A stretch of 64,000 bases of DNA from Pseudomonadota bacterium (GTDB lineage Bacteria; Pseudomonadota; Gammaproteobacteria; Competibacterales; Competibacteraceae): positions 1 to 64,000 of the forward strand of contig JAKLIY010000004.1 in NCBI GenBank assembly GCA_022709365.1, written 5' to 3'. Both the position numbers and the translations under genes were made by a program. Every line of letters starts with the position of its first letter. Positions within the stretch are counted from its first letter, which is position 1. The notes beneath the pieces were generated by a model. The model had not been told where the DNA came from and did not search any database. It worked only from the letters and a program-made list of their open reading frames with translations. Positions 10,514 through 19,947 of this stretch are shown in pieces.

Positions 10514-12156
10514 TTAATCCTGTTCCCCCCAAATCGCCCCCGGTTCAACCGGAACTGGCGCTAATCGTTGATGGGCAAACCGCCAACGGCAACGATGCAT
10601 CCCCGGCCAAGGCTGAAGCTGCGCACGCTTCCGCCTTCACTGACCTTGGATTCCAGGCGGTCATCGCCGCGCTCCATGAGGAAATCCGCGAGCTGTACGC
10701 CGCTGACGAAGCACCCTGGATTATCGGCTACTCCGGCGGCAAGGATTCGACCGCCATCCTGCAACTGGTCTGGGGCGCGCTGGCTGAATTGCCGCTGGAA
10801 CAGCAGCGCAAGCCGGTCTATGTCATTTCCACCGATACCCTGATGGAGAATCCGATTGTCGCTGCCTGGGTCGCGAACTCCCTGGAGGTGATGAAACGCG
10901 CTGCTGCTGAACAGGCGATGCCGATTCGGCCCCGCCGGCTGACGCCTAAAATCGCTAATTCGTTCTGGGTCAACCTGATCGGGCGCGGTTATCCGGCCCC
11001 GCGCCACAAGTTCCGCTGGTGTACCGAGCGCCTGAAAATCCAGCCTTCGAACGCTTTCATCAACAGCATCGTGTCGGCGAACGGCGAGGCGATTCTGGTG
11101 CTGGGCACCCGGAAAGCGGAAAGTGTCCGGCGCGCCCTCACCATGAAAAAGCATGAGAAAGGCCGGGTACGCGATCGGCTTAGCCCGAACAGCCGATTGC
11201 CCGGGTCGCTGGTTTACACCACCATCGAAGACTGGAGCAACGACGATGTCTGGTTCTATTTGATGCAGGTTCGCAATCCGTGGGGCTACAACAATCGTGA
11301 CTTGCTCGGTATGTACGCCGGCGCCTCGGCGGATGGCGAATGCCCGCTGGTGATTGACGATTCGACGCCCAGTTGCGGCGATTCCCGGTTTGGCTGCTGG
11401 GTCTGTACGCTGGTCGAGAAGGACAAGTCGATGACGGCGATGATCCAGAACGATGAAGAGAAGGAATGGATGATGCCGTTGCTGGAGATTCGCAACGCCT
11501 TGGATTTCCGCACGGGGCCAGATGGTGAAGAGGCCGAGGGCGGCGACCGGCATTTGCGGGATTTCCGGCGGATGCGCGGCGAGGTGCAGTTGATGAGCAG
11601 TGGGCGGGTCATTCCCGGCCCCTATACCCAGGAGGCCCGGCAGCGCTGGCTGACCCAATTGCTCCGGGCGCAGGCCTGGATTCGGCGCCATGGACCGCCG
11701 GACATGCAGGGCATTGCGCTGATCCATCTGGAGGAATTGCAGGAGATCCGCCGCATTTGGGTGGTGGACAAGCATGAGTTGGAAGATGCCCTGCCCCGCC
11801 TGTATCGGGAAGCGACTGGGGAAGATTATCCTGGACGGCCTCTGGACGATTATCAGACGCTGGGCGAGCGGGATATGCAGGAACTGGAAGCGCTGTCCGA
11901 GGGCGATCGCCTGCATTACGAGTTGACGCGGGAGTTGTTAAGCCTGACGCAACAACAGCGGACTTCGGCGCGGCGGGCGGGCCTGTATGAGAACCTGGAA
12001 AAAGCTTTTCGCCGCCACTTCTACGACGACCGCGAAGACGCCCTGGCGCGCGCCCAGGTCATGGCCGATGAGCGCAAGCATCGGGACCGGCAGCACCGGG
12101 ATCGCCAGTCCGAGCAGGTCACCGAAGCCGCCGATGAATTGGAGTTCAAGGGGTGA
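10510..12156 (+). CDS. dndC: DNA sulfur modification protein DndC (PAPS-reductase-like)
   Basis: An ATP-pyrophosphatase-fold protein with an iron-sulfur cluster that works with DndA, DndD and DndE to place sulfur in the DNA backbone. The PP-loop SGGKDS is at residues 75-80. The conserved cysteine in HKFRWCTERLKI and the cluster CGDSRFGCWVC fit the Fe-S ligands. At 548 residues it is normal in length. Its TGA overlaps the GTG start of dndD. It is intact, unlike dndD. Confidence 0.93.
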   Translation: MINPVPPKSPPVQPELALIVDGQTANGNDASPAKAEAAHASAFTDLGFQAVIAALHEEIRELYAADEAPWIIGYSGGKDSTAILQLVWGALAELPLEQQRKPVYVISTDTLMENPIVAAWVANSLEVMKRAAAEQAMPIRPRRLTPKIANSFWVNLIGRGYPAPRHKFRWCTERLKIQPSNAFINSIVSANGEAILVLGTRKAESVRRALTMKKHEKGRVRDRLSPNSRLPGSLVYTTIEDWSNDDVWFYLMQVRNPWGYNNRDLLGMYAGASADGECPLVIDDSTPSCGDSRFGCWVCTLVEKDKSMTAMIQNDEEKEWMMPLLEIRNALDFRTGPDGEEAEGGDRHLRDFRRMRGEVQLMSSGRVIPGPYTQEARQRWLTQLLRAQAWIRRHGPPDMQGIALIHLEELQEIRRIWVVDKHELEDALPRLYREATGEDYPGRPLDDYQTLGERDMQELEALSEGDRLHYELTRELLSLTQQQRTSARRAGLYENLEKAFRRHFYDDREDALARAQVMADERKHRDRQHRDRQSEQVTEAADELEFKG

Positions 12157-14145
12157 TCTTGGATACGATCATCCTGGAAAATTTCGGTGCTTACGGGGGC
12201 CGGCAGGAAGCGGACCTGACCCCGGAGCCGGGCAAACCGGTGATCCTGTTTGGCGGAATGAACGGGGGAGGGAAGACCACGCTGCTCGATGCGATTCAAC
12301 TGGCGTTCTACGGCCCCAAAGCGCGCCTGTCCAACCGGGGACGCAGTTATCGCGACTATCTGCGGGACTCCATTCATCGGGGCAGCGATCCCGGCGAGGG
12401 CGCTGGCGTTACCTTGCGCTTTCGTCGGCTGGTGGAGGGTGAAACTCGCCATTTTGAATTGCAACGCTATTGGCGCGAGGGCGTGAAAGGCATCGAGGAG
12501 ACGGTGCGGGTGTTGCGTGATGGCAAGCTGGACGATGTGTTCGCCGAGCATTGGGAGGAGACGATTGAGGCGTATTTGCCGAGCGGCATCGCCCATCTGT
12601 TTTTCTTTGACGGTGAGCAGATCAAGGATTTGGCGGAGGGTGGTCATGCGGCGGAAATTCTCGGTACCGCGATTCATGCACTGCTGGGTGTGGACCTGAT
12701 GGATCGGCTGGAAAGTGATCTGAAGGTGTTCGAACGGCGCAAAAAAGCCGAGGGGCTGGATGCGGCGACGACGCAGGCGCTGGAGCAGGCGCGGGATGAA
12801 TTGCAGCAGATTGAACGGGAGCAGGAGCAGGTCGCGATGCAGGAAGGCGTGCGGGCGTCTGGGCAAGGCGTTGCGCGCCCGGGAAGAGCAATTTCGTAGC
12901 GAGGGTGGCGAACTCTATCTGCGTGGCCAGGAACTGGCAGCGGAACTGGAGCGCTGCCAGGCGCAGAAAGCGGCTACCGAGGCCCAGTTGCGGGAGTTGG
13001 CGGCGGGACCGTTGCCGCTGCTGATTGCGGAAAGTCTGCTGGGCGAGGTTGAAGATCAGGCCCGGCGTGAGGTTGAAATTCGCCGCGCCCGCACCTTGCT
13101 GGATGCGCTGGAAGCCCGTGACGGTGAGGTGTTGGCGGTGCTGGAAATGGAACATGGCGCGGCGGAGCCGATCCGCAATATGGCGCGGATTCTGGCGGCG
13201 GATCGCGACAAGCGGGTGGGGCTGGCGAAGGAGCCGCTGATTCTGGACGCCGATGAAGGTCTGAGCGTCCGCATTGCCCATCTGCGGGCGGTGGTGTTGC
13301 CGAATGTTGCCGAGCAGTGGCGCGGGCTGGCCGCTAAATTAGCTCTTCTTGATGAGAACATCGCGCGGTTGGAAAGCGAGCAGGATCGAGTCCCGGCCGC
13401 CGACCAGATTGCGGTGATTCAACGCGAGCTGGAGGCGGCCCGCAGCGCCCATGAGGCGAAGCTGGCGGAACTGGAGGCGGTGCGGGCGCGCAAGCAGTCG
13501 CTGAAGCGGCAATGGGATATGGCCGAAGCCCGGATGGATCGCCTGAGTGAGCAGGATCTGAAGGCCCGGTTTGCGGAGGATGACCGGCAGCGCTTTCTTA
13601 AGCATTCGGCGCGGGTGCGGGAAATGCTGGAGCGGTTCCGCACGCGGGTGGTGCGTCGGCACACGGCGAGGATGGAGGCGCTGATGCTGGAGTGCTTCAG
13701 CCAGTTGCTGCGCAAGACCCATTTGGTCACCGGCCTGACGATTGACCCGGAGACCTTTGAAGCGACGCTGGCCGGGCGCGATGGTCAGCGGTTGCCTTTT
13801 GATCGGCTGTCGGCGGGGGAGCGGCAATTGCTGGCGACGGCTCTGTTATGGGGATTGGCCCGGGCATCCGGGCGTCCGGTGCCAACGATCATCGATACGC
13901 CGCTGGGGCGACTGGATTCTTCCCATCGCCGCCATTTGATCGAGCGGTATTTTCCGAATGCGTCCCATCAGGTGTTGTTGCTGTCCACCGATGAGGAAAT
14001 CGTTGGGCCTTATTATGAGGCGTTAAAGCCGTTCATCAGCCGCACCTATCTCTTGAATCACGATGATGAGCGCGGTGTGACGAACCTGGAGCCAGGATAT
14101 TTTGCCGGGGTGCGCCATGGATTTGCTGCCGTTTCACCGTGTTGA
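12153..14145 (+). pseudogene. dndD: DndD SMC-like ATPase, disrupted by a frameshift
   Basis: The N-terminal part (GTG at 12153) carries Walker A (FGGMNGGGKTTLLDAI, residues 33-48) and stops at 12899. The C-terminal part continues in the +1 frame to 14145, with coiled coil, the signature LSAGERQLLAT and Walker B PTIIDTPLGRLD. Joined, they give about 664 residues, the normal DndD length. The break lies near 12855-12862: dropping one base there joins the stretch ending GVRA directly to LGKALRAREEQF. DndD supplies the ATPase for strand nicking during sulfur insertion, so modification should fail unless the shift is a sequencing error or is bypassed. Confidence 0.88.
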
Positions 14146-14380
14146 TCGCGCTGGATTCGGCTACAATGCCGCCTCTTGGGTGAGCGCGGCTCATGACTTC
14201 CGAGTCCAGAAACTGACCCCGGAAGAACAGCAGGCAGTGCTGAATCGGTTACCCCCGAGGAACTGCTGCGGGGATTGGGAGCCGATGTTTATGTAAGCTC
14301 CAGAACTACTTGAAAATGTTGCATTAGGCGGCGGAGTCTAGTTGGTTCCTCTGCTACTAAAAACTTGAAAACCTTATTGA
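14146..14380 (+). other. gap after dndD where dndE would be expected
   Basis: dndE normally follows dndD, but no frame here resembles it. A short frame ends with TPEEQQAVLNR and, one base shifted, continues TPEELLRGLGADVYV before a stop, which looks like the broken tail of some other gene. The last 80 bases are AT-rich and may hold the promoter of the following gene. I cannot assign a function. Confidence 0.4.
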
Positions 14381-15448
14381 ATGGAAACTCATCCGATCCT
14401 TACTTTTCCGGTCATTCGTGGTTGCCAAGCCGGACGCGAGTGTTATGTATCCATGTGGACATTGCGTATGTTGCGGCAGATTGCGATCTTTGACGAGGAT
14501 GAAGTATGTCCCGAGCTACGCACTCAGCGGCCCCTCAATCGGGCGCGCATTCGCGAAATGTCGAATTATATTTTGAATAACCCGGACAGTTATATATTTC
14601 CGCCACTGACGGTTTCTATTGATTTTCAGGCAGTTTTCGAGCCATTAGTTGGACAGAACTGGCTGGGAAATCTGCGGGTACCTATGGATGCTCATTTCGT
14701 GATGAACGATGGCCAGCATCGTCGCGCCGCACTCATCGAAGCTCTGGAGCAACGACCAGAACTGGGTCAGGAAACTATTCCTATCCTGTTTTTTCTCGAT
14801 ATTGGGCTGGAGCATTGCCAACAACGATTCGCCGACCTGAACCGCCACGCAGCCCGGCTTAGTCCATCGCCGGGATCAAGCGACTACCGCAGTCCACAAT
14901 CCCGACTGGCCAGACAAATCATCACAAAATCTGCGATTTTTAAAAATATTGTGGAAATGGAGAAAACTTCGCTGGCCAAGCGTTCTCGTAAACTATTCAC
15001 CTTGTCTGCCTTTCACCATGCCTGCGCTGATCTGATCGATGGCATAGCGACGGGTATTTTGACAGAGGATGCCGACCTGGCACGGAGTTACTGGGAGGCG
15101 GTAGCGGAACAAATTCCGGTTTGGAGGTTAGTGCAGCAGGGTCAATTGTCCGCCAGCGAAGTGCGGGAAGATTTCATTCATTGTCACAGTATTACCTTGC
15201 AGGCGTTAGGCAGAGTCGGCAATGCCTTAATCAAACTTCATCCTGAAGAGTGGCGGGAGCGCCTGACGGGTCTGCGGCAAATCGACTGGTCGCGACATAA
15301 TTCAGGATTGTGGGAAGGTCAGGCACTGGTTGGCGGACGGGTATCCAGGATGACCATTCACGTTGCCCGGACGACTGACATCATCAAACAGATGTTGGGA
15401 TTGCCGGTCAATGCACAGTCAGTCGGCAGTGAAGCTACGGTATCCTGA
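14381..15448 (+). CDS. second DndB-like DGQHR-domain protein
   Basis: A 355-residue protein clearly paralogous to the DndB at 9431. Both begin MET-P-L-FPVIRG, carry MNDGQHRRAALIEAL or its equivalent, and share FADLNR and KLFTLSAFH. It is somewhat more AT-rich than dndB, so either the copies diverged long ago or one was imported. It stands alone after a 235-base gap and precedes the HNH gene by about 65 bases. It could regulate that nuclease or modulate DndB, but neither role is shown by the sequence. Confidence 0.85.
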   Translation: METHPILTFPVIRGCQAGRECYVSMWTLRMLRQIAIFDEDEVCPELRTQRPLNRARIREMSNYILNNPDSYIFPPLTVSIDFQAVFEPLVGQNWLGNLRVPMDAHFVMNDGQHRRAALIEALEQRPELGQETIPILFFLDIGLEHCQQRFADLNRHAARLSPSPGSSDYRSPQSRLARQIITKSAIFKNIVEMEKTSLAKRSRKLFTLSAFHHACADLIDGIATGILTEDADLARSYWEAVAEQIPVWRLVQQGQLSASEVREDFIHCHSITLQALGRVGNALIKLHPEEWRERLTGLRQIDWSRHNSGLWEGQALVGGRVSRMTIHVARTTDIIKQMLGLPVNAQSVGSEATVS

Positions 15449-15514
15449 GCGACTTCAGTAACACATTCAGCCAGCATTGGTGATCGCGTCATAATAATGA
15501 TGGGTAGATTTCGC

Positions 15515-16483
15515 ATGAATAATATCAAAAAATATATCAAAGCGTTTAGTCATCTTCGCCAGGATCGAGCACGTTCAAAAGATTATGGCGGTCCAGCACC
15601 GCATAAACCTGTTCTTTTATTATCAATTATTGATATGATTGATCATAATCAAATTATCAGCCCGGTTATTCAAATTACGCCTGAACTGGTGTTGAGCTTC
15701 AAAACTCACTGGTCATTGTTGGTAGATACACAATATGTGATGAATTTGGCTCAGCCATTCTATCATTTACATAACGAGCCTGCGAGGTTTTGGCATTTAA
15801 CTGCAAACTCCGGGTATGAAAAATCAATGGAATTAGGCAGAAAGTCATTTAACTCTCTTGTACAAGTAATAGAATGTGCAGAAATTGATCAAGACTTATA
15901 TGATTTATTGAGAGATAAGAGCAATCGTAATATTTTTATTCATTTGCTGTTGGAAAATTACTTTCCTGATAAAACAAGCTATTATTTTAACAGCAGCAGA
16001 GATAATCAAGACTATATTCATGCTATAGAAAGGAAGATTACCGAGTCATCCCCCTTAGATTATATTGCTGAATATGATAATTTGGATGATGAAGAGCGCT
16101 TTATTGGTGGTGGGATTTTCAAAAAAGTAGTGCCATGTATCTATAACTATACTTGCTGCGTTTCTGGCTGGAGAATGGATGCACTGGCGGATGTTCAATT
16201 AATTGATGCGTATCATATTGTTCCATTCAAGGTTTCTCACAACGACACTATCAGCAATGGCATACCCCTTTGCCCAAATTTACACCGCGCCTTTGATCGA
16301 GGTCTTTTTTCGATTGATCAAGACTTTCGTGTTTTGGTGTCAGACAAGTTTATAGAAACTGACAATCACCCGTATGGAATTAAACAGTTTGACGGAAAGA
16401 GGATACTTCTTCCAGAAGATAAACAGTGCTATCCTAATTTAGCTAATTTCAATTGGCACAGAGAAAATCGATTATTAGGATAA
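15515..16483 (+). CDS. HNH endonuclease with N-terminal APHKP-type domain, possible DNA-modification sensor
   Basis: The C-terminal third is an HNH_2 nuclease: two cysteines in CCVSGW, then LIDAYHIVPF, NGIPLCPNLHRAFDRG with the catalytic and metal His/Asn. The N-terminus has the motif GGPAPHKPVLLLSIID, which is shared by McrA-type restriction enzymes whose first domain reads modified DNA, including phosphorothioate-binding ones (ScoMcrA/EcoWI type). That link is from memory of the family, not a search. The gene is markedly AT-rich compared with dndBCD. I start at the ATG at 15515; 15497 is an alternative. Being next to dnd genes, it may act in restriction. Confidence 0.72.
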   Translation: MNNIKKYIKAFSHLRQDRARSKDYGGPAPHKPVLLLSIIDMIDHNQIISPVIQITPELVLSFKTHWSLLVDTQYVMNLAQPFYHLHNEPARFWHLTANSGYEKSMELGRKSFNSLVQVIECAEIDQDLYDLLRDKSNRNIFIHLLLENYFPDKTSYYFNSSRDNQDYIHAIERKITESSPLDYIAEYDNLDDEERFIGGGIFKKVVPCIYNYTCCVSGWRMDALADVQLIDAYHIVPFKVSHNDTISNGIPLCPNLHRAFDRGLFSIDQDFRVLVSDKFIETDNHPYGIKQFDGKRILLPEDKQCYPNLANFNWHRENRLLG

Positions 16484-16520
16484 AAAATAAAGATTTTATA
16501 CTACTGAAAACTATTTTTTA

Positions 16521-16544
16521 GCGGGCATCGTATCAGATACCCGC
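16521..16544. repeat. hairpin between the HNH gene and the Rpn pseudogene
   Basis: Arms GCGGGCATC and GATACCCGC (one mismatch) flank a 6-base loop. No T-run follows on either strand, so a simple terminator is unlikely. The core resembles the hairpin at 37139-37167 (GGGTATCG...CGATACCC), which hints at a second small repeat family. Confidence 0.4.
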
Positions 16545-16613
16545 AAATCGTTACGATGAAAATTACCCGGCGACGCCACCCATTCCAGACAGACGGCGTC
16601 GATACTCAACAAC

Positions 16614-17639
16614 TCAATGCCCTTCTCTCTGTTGAACGGCAATCTGCAACCGCGCCAGCCAGGCTGTTTCGTCCCCGCAGTCGAACAATTCCTCCCCCAA
16701 ATCCTCGAACACCGCCGGTTGCTGAATCTGTTCCAACGCCGGCGTACTCTGCATCGCAATTGCTTCGCTAAACCGACGACGAATTTGCCGTAATAGCATC
16801 CGTCGTTCTGAATGCAAGCCTTCCTGCCGGCCTTCCTGCCGGCCTTCCTGCAACCCTTATTGCAAGCCTTCCTGCTTCCACTGCTTCGTCCAGTCCACCA
16901 CATGCTCAGATAACATGATGCGAGCCTCCTCCAGGTTGTTCAATTCAGGTAACGAGGTATTGGGCAATCGGGCTTTCAGAAACCCCTCCCGCAACCAGAT
17001 CAGAAACGAGCGCCGTAGTTCCTCCTGTTCCGGCTCCCCCAGCCACTCCGCCAGCGCAACCACCACCTCCCGAACGACCTCCGCCCCCCGACTGTTTTCC
17101 AGCCGGAATAGCGCCGCGACCAGATTCCGCTGACTGGCCAGATCCGCATCGGCATACGCGCTCTCATCGATCAACAAGTAACGCGCCTGCGGTCGATAGG
17201 CCTCCAGTCCGGGAGGCCCCGGCTCAATCAACTCCGCCAGATCGGTCGGGGCCGTCCAGGGTCACCGGCCATTGTAAAGCACGATCGGCAGCACCGCCGG
17301 CAGGCGCTTGGGACGCCCCGGCAACTGGCGACTCCGAATCAGGTCCTGATAGAGCAGGTCAATATAGGTCAACAGGCGTCCCGCCATGAAGCGCTGCACC
17401 CCGGACTGAAATTCCAGCAGGATGTAGAGGTAGAGCCAATCGAACCCCCAGCGCACCCGCCAAATCACGTCGCTGCGCCGGTTGTGCAACCGATCATCAA
17501 CGAACTCGGTGGGGTATTTTTCCAGCGTGGTTAAATCGAGTGGGGCGATCCATTCCGCAGGAACAAAGCCCTGCAGCAAATCCCGAACCATTTCAGCATG
17601 GGAAAACAAGCGTTTGTAGCCAGAATCATGGTCAGTCAT
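16614..17639 (-). pseudogene. Rpn-family recombination-promoting nuclease/putative transposase, two in-frame stops
   Basis: Starting at the ATG at 17639 (MTDHDSGYKRLFSHAEMV), the frame encodes a PD-(D/E)XK nuclease of the Rpn/YhgA type. Recognisable parts are DVIWRV, YILLEFQSGVQRFMAGRLL and VLPIVLYNGR. A TGA at 17262-17264 falls where the family has Trp after YNGR. The same frame then continues for 135 codons and meets a TAA at 16857-16859 inside an EGRQEG-type repeat, where Glu is expected. It ends at 16614. Both stops are single-base changes, so the gene is decaying. The QEGR repeat region is normal for this family. Confidence 0.85.
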
Positions 17640-17695
17640 CGAAATCTTCCGTTGCCAGGGAGACCGCACCGAGGCATCCATCCGGGCGGTAAGCG

Positions 17696-19831
17696 TTATT
17701 GATCAGCCAGCAGATGATAATTCAGTCGCAGATCATGGAGCGAATGCAACGCTTCCGGCCCATTCTCCGCCATCCAGCAAAACTCCACGATCCGCCGCAA
17801 TTCCCGCTGGAAAAACGAGCGCTCCAGATTGAACGCCGCATCCTCCCAGCCCCCGCCCAGGTCCGGCGGACTCACGAGGAAATCATAGATCACCGCCCGC
17901 GTTTTACCCGGTGCATTCCGCAACAACCGCCCCCGTCGCTGGACAAACTGCCGGGGATTCGTCGAACTGGCCAGCAAAAACCCCATCCGCAACTCCGGCA
18001 AATCAATCCCCTCATCCAGACAGCGGATTGCCACCACCCCATCCAGAAAGCCGCTACTCAAATCCCGCAAAATCTCCTCCCGCTCCTGCGATGTCTCCCG
18101 ATAAGTGAAATTCCGCACCCGCAACCTATGCCGCTCTCCCAGCAACCGGGCCACCGCCTGAATCTGGCGCACTTCATCGGCAGTGATGGCATCCGTGGTG
18201 CGTCCGTCCCCGCAATAAAAAATCGCCTGGCGGGGCGGTTCCGGCAACGCGCCAACCACCCGATCCAGCGCCGCCAGTTTGTTCACCGCCCCCGCCAACA
18301 GCCGCGCCCGTTGCACCAGCAACCGCAGAGCGGCTTGTTCCAGATCGACATCGGCCTCGTCGCCACGAGGAAAAACCCGAGCCAATTTAGCGCTGATCTC
18401 GGCGTAGGCGTCGGCCTCGTCATCGGTCAACGTCACCGGGACCGGATAATAGCGATACGGACACAGACACCCATCCGCAATCGCCTGGGACAGTGAATAG
18501 GTGTAAACGGGACCACCAAAATAGGCCAGCACCGCCGCTGTGCCTACCGGGTCGTAATGCCGCTCTGGCGTCGCTGACAGTCCCAACCGCAGCGTTATCG
18601 CCTCCGGCAACGCCTCGCGGCCGCGTTCCGCTCCCAGGTTATGCACCTCATCGGCGATCAACAGATGATGGGCCACGCCCGTCGCCAGTCGGGGCCGCAG
18701 TCGCGACTGAAAACCCTCGCTTTGAAAGGTCGCGTGCGTGGCTACCAGCGCCAGCACCGGGGTCAACCCGACCGCCAGCCGCTGATAACCTTCCTCCAGC
18801 CGGGCCTGCCAGCGCTCCTGGCCCTCAAAACACGGCACGGTCTCCAGCACCCCGAACGCTGCCAGTTCCCGCAACCACTGGCGACACAGATTGATGAACG
18901 GACAGATGATCAATATCGCCAGTGGCTGATTCTTCTCCGCGACCTTGCTGGCCAGCGTCAACGCCGTCGCGGTTTTCCCCGACCCGGTGGCCATGGCGAA
19001 AACGCCCTTGCCGCCGGCCTTGAGCTAGGCCCGGATCGCCTCGACCTGATAGAGACGTAGTTGAAAGCCGGGCGGTGGGCGAAAGGACAACAGGCGGCGC
19101 GCGGTCGGCTCCGCCACCCCGGCCAGCGATAACCCCGGCGGCGGTTGACGCCCATCGCGGAACCGCTCCAGCAGTTCCCGACCCGCCTCGCTGAATTCGA
19201 TGACGCGCAAGCCCGGCGTCGCGTTGTTCCACAGCGCCGTGAAATTGTCGATCTCTTCCTGCACCCGCCCCTCGGCGTCCCGCCAGGAACAGAACACCTT
19301 GATGCTCTCAAAATTCTCCAACAGGCCACCGGCTGTTTCATTCGCCGAGCCGGAAAAGGCAACGTGATGGCCCTGTTGATCGGTGAGAATGCCGGTCTTC
19401 TCATGAAACAGGCCACGGGCGACCTGCCCCTGCGCGTCCAGACGCAGGGCCAGCCGAATGTCCAGTAAACCCGCTGCCGCCAGCCAGGCCATGGCGTTGA
19501 GTCGATCCCGAATCAGTGCGTCCTCCAGATCCGCCAGACTACGGGCGGCAATGGCGCGCAGAACCTCCGCCGGACGATCCGCCGCCACCTGCAGCGCCTG
19601 CACGTCATCGGGTTCCAGATATGGCGAAACCACCAACTGCATCGTCCCGCCCCGGGAAGCCAGATTCGCGACCCCCCGCGCCGCCAGGGCCAGTCCGGCG
19701 CTGGTAAAATACCCTGCGGCACGCCGATACCTTATGGCGGCTTCCAGACCGGGATTCAGAAAATCCCGCACCAGATCATCCCGACCGGTTCGATAGGACA
19801 GGCGAAAGGGAAGCGTGGACAGTGAATTCAT
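17696..19831 (-). pseudogene. PLD-domain plus superfamily II helicase, Dnd-associated restriction type, interrupted by one in-frame TAG
   Basis: The frame runs 711 codons with one internal TAG at codon 269 (19025-19027). Residues 1-250 resemble a phospholipase-D-like nuclease domain (FHEKTGILTD, GSANETAGG). After the stop come Walker A (MATGSGKTAT), the DEVH box (IADEVHNLG), LSATPERH and motif VI (FVQRRGRLLRN). Homologs have Trp at the stop position, in the phrase before KAGGKGVFAMATG, so one G-to-A change explains it. I recall such helicases being annotated as the restriction enzyme of phosphorothioation systems, which fits the neighbours. The second part has an ATG at 18994 that could start a separate helicase peptide. 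Confidence 0.82.
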
Positions 19832-19906
19832 GAATGGCTAAAGACTCTTGTTTGAACGGCATCAGGGCAGGGCGTGTTCGTCGGGGCAACGAACCGTTGC
19901 GCACAG

Positions 19907-19912
19907 TATAAT
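19907..19912 (+). promoter_or_regulatory. candidate -10 box upstream of the glycosyltransferase
   Basis: A perfect TATAAT lies about 40 bases before the glycosyltransferase start, in the divergent gap after the helicase gene. The -35 region is not recognisable, so this is a tentative promoter for the 20-26 kb gene run. Confidence 0.3.
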
Positions 19913-19947
19913 CAGCGTTTGGATAAGGCGATCAAGCAGACGGTCAG

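Noticed and set aside
10561..11916. 451-codon minus-strand frame opposite dndC
   Set aside because: It is a shadow; dndC has clear PP-loop and cysteine motifs on the plus strand.
16815..16870. CCTTCCTGCCGG tandem units that could look like a CRISPR or satellite
   Set aside because: They encode the EGRQEG repeat normal for Rpn-family proteins and have no spacers.
16511..16903. 130-codon minus-strand frame at the end of the Rpn region
   Set aside because: It is out of frame with the Rpn coding sequence and begins in its repeat; the composition is not protein-like.
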